Shown piece by piece: positions 34,955 through 35,244 of a stretch of DNA of 35,244 nt. The notes beneath the pieces are model-generated. The model ran no database searches. It was not told where the DNA came from and saw nothing but the letters and a program-made list of their open reading frames with translations. Both the position numbers and the translations under genes were made by a program. The DNA comes from an uncultured Oscillospiraceae bacterium (lineage in GTDB: Bacteria > Bacillota > Clostridia > Oscillospirales > Oscillospiraceae): assembly GCA_900758315.1 (NCBI GenBank), contig CAAERF010000501.1:1-35244 (forward strand), given 5' to 3'. Position 1 is the stretch's first letter, and each line of letters starts with the position of its first letter.

Positions 34955-35244
34955 TCATTCCGCGCCAAACGCGATCCAGTTGTATGTCGTACCAGAGGAC
35001 AGTCCGGACGTACCGGAACCGCCCCATGTAAAGGTGCCGCCGCTCACGGTCGAGGCGGTATTGGTTCCCACTGCATAGTTCTTGAAGTAGCTGGAATAGG
35101 AGGCGCAGTACACGTAGTTCGCGCTGCCATCATCCGCCAGCCAGACCGCCTGCACCAGACCGGTCGCACTCACAGAGCTCTTGTAGATCACAATGCACTG
35201 GATCGAGGACAGGCCGGTCTCAATGGTGCCGGAGGTGGTTGTGC
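34955..35244 (-). CDS. Phage tail-fibre-like protein, C-terminal part (continues past the right edge)
   Basis: The last 95 residues of a larger minus-strand protein, open to the window edge (reading TTTSGTIETGLSSIQCIVIY, then KSSVSATGLVQAVWLADDG). The sequence is beta-rich, with Tyr, Ser and Gly (CASYSSYFKNYAVG, GGTFTWGGSGTSGLSSGTTYNWIAFG), a pattern common to distal domains of phage fibre and baseplate proteins. Its GC content is host-like, unlike the AT-rich genes that follow, so it seems to belong to the older phage backbone. An internal ATG at 35191 is not the true start. Confidence 0.75.
   Translation of the reverse strand, partial: TTTSGTIETGLSSIQCIVIYKSSVSATGLVQAVWLADDGSANYVYCASYSSYFKNYAVGTNTASTVSGGTFTWGGSGTSGLSSGTTYNWIAFGAE

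Noticed and set aside
28728..35244. Integrase, repressor or CRISPR array in the element
   Set aside because: All genes here are late functions (lysis, tail) or accessory. No recombinase, phage repressor or regularly spaced repeat was found within the window.

Overview
The window looks like chromosome of a GC-rich, spore-forming Clostridia (Oscillospiraceae-type gut Firmicute; lineage inferred). The evidence is a spoIIAA-spoIIAB-sigF operon and spoIVB, T-box leaders on alaS and valS, Gram-positive Shine-Dalgarno sites, TTGACA/TATAAT promoters, and small GTG/TTG-started genes. About 28.7 kb is host backbone. The last 6.5 kb is the late end of a prophage-like element that continues past the right edge.

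Layout. 1-2466 (minus): a class B penicillin-binding protein (cut by the window edge) coupled to an FHA-SEDS (FtsW/RodA) fusion. 2577-3481 (minus): a TagH-like ABC ATPase with its own promoter and terminator, divergent from the plus-strand run. 3509-8047 (plus): thymidylate kinase, DJ-1 protein, 5-formyl-THF cyclo-ligase, MltG and a U32 tRNA hydroxylase, tightly packed with several overlaps. 8081-11469: T-box, alaS, HIT protein. 11545-15925: two nearly identical XRE regulators, comEC, holA, rnmV. 15934-17025 (minus): an XRE regulator and a DUF3169 membrane protein, with palindromes over the promoter. 17139-17472: a DUF6514-like protein, convergent with glnS (minus). 19358-19670 (minus): GlsB/YeaQ-type membrane protein. 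19749-22692: T-box and valS. 22738-24310: spoIIA operon. Then a HAD phosphatase, a MATE transporter, a GH25 lipoprotein and spoIVB.

The spoIVB frame has its catalytic triad but stops right after the motif GAVTHV, where SpoIVB normally continues for about 30 conserved residues. DNA composition changes at that point and phage late genes begin on the opposite strand: endolysin, holin, tail proteins. The simplest reading is a prophage inserted in the 3' end of spoIVB, possibly a sporulation-linked 'intervening element' like skin in sigK.

The element is a mosaic. Endolysin, holin, the small membrane protein and the tail-fibre end have host-like GC content. Two AT-rich blocks look like later insertions. 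One is a two-gene cassette between holin and endolysin (DUF4365-type PD-(D/E)xK nuclease plus a 379-residue partner) with its own promoter and terminator, a candidate defence or exclusion system. The other holds a tail protein with a carbohydrate-binding-like domain and a 58-residue putative secreted peptide. No integrase, tRNA, rRNA, CRISPR array or insertion sequence was seen. GC statements are by eye, not computed.
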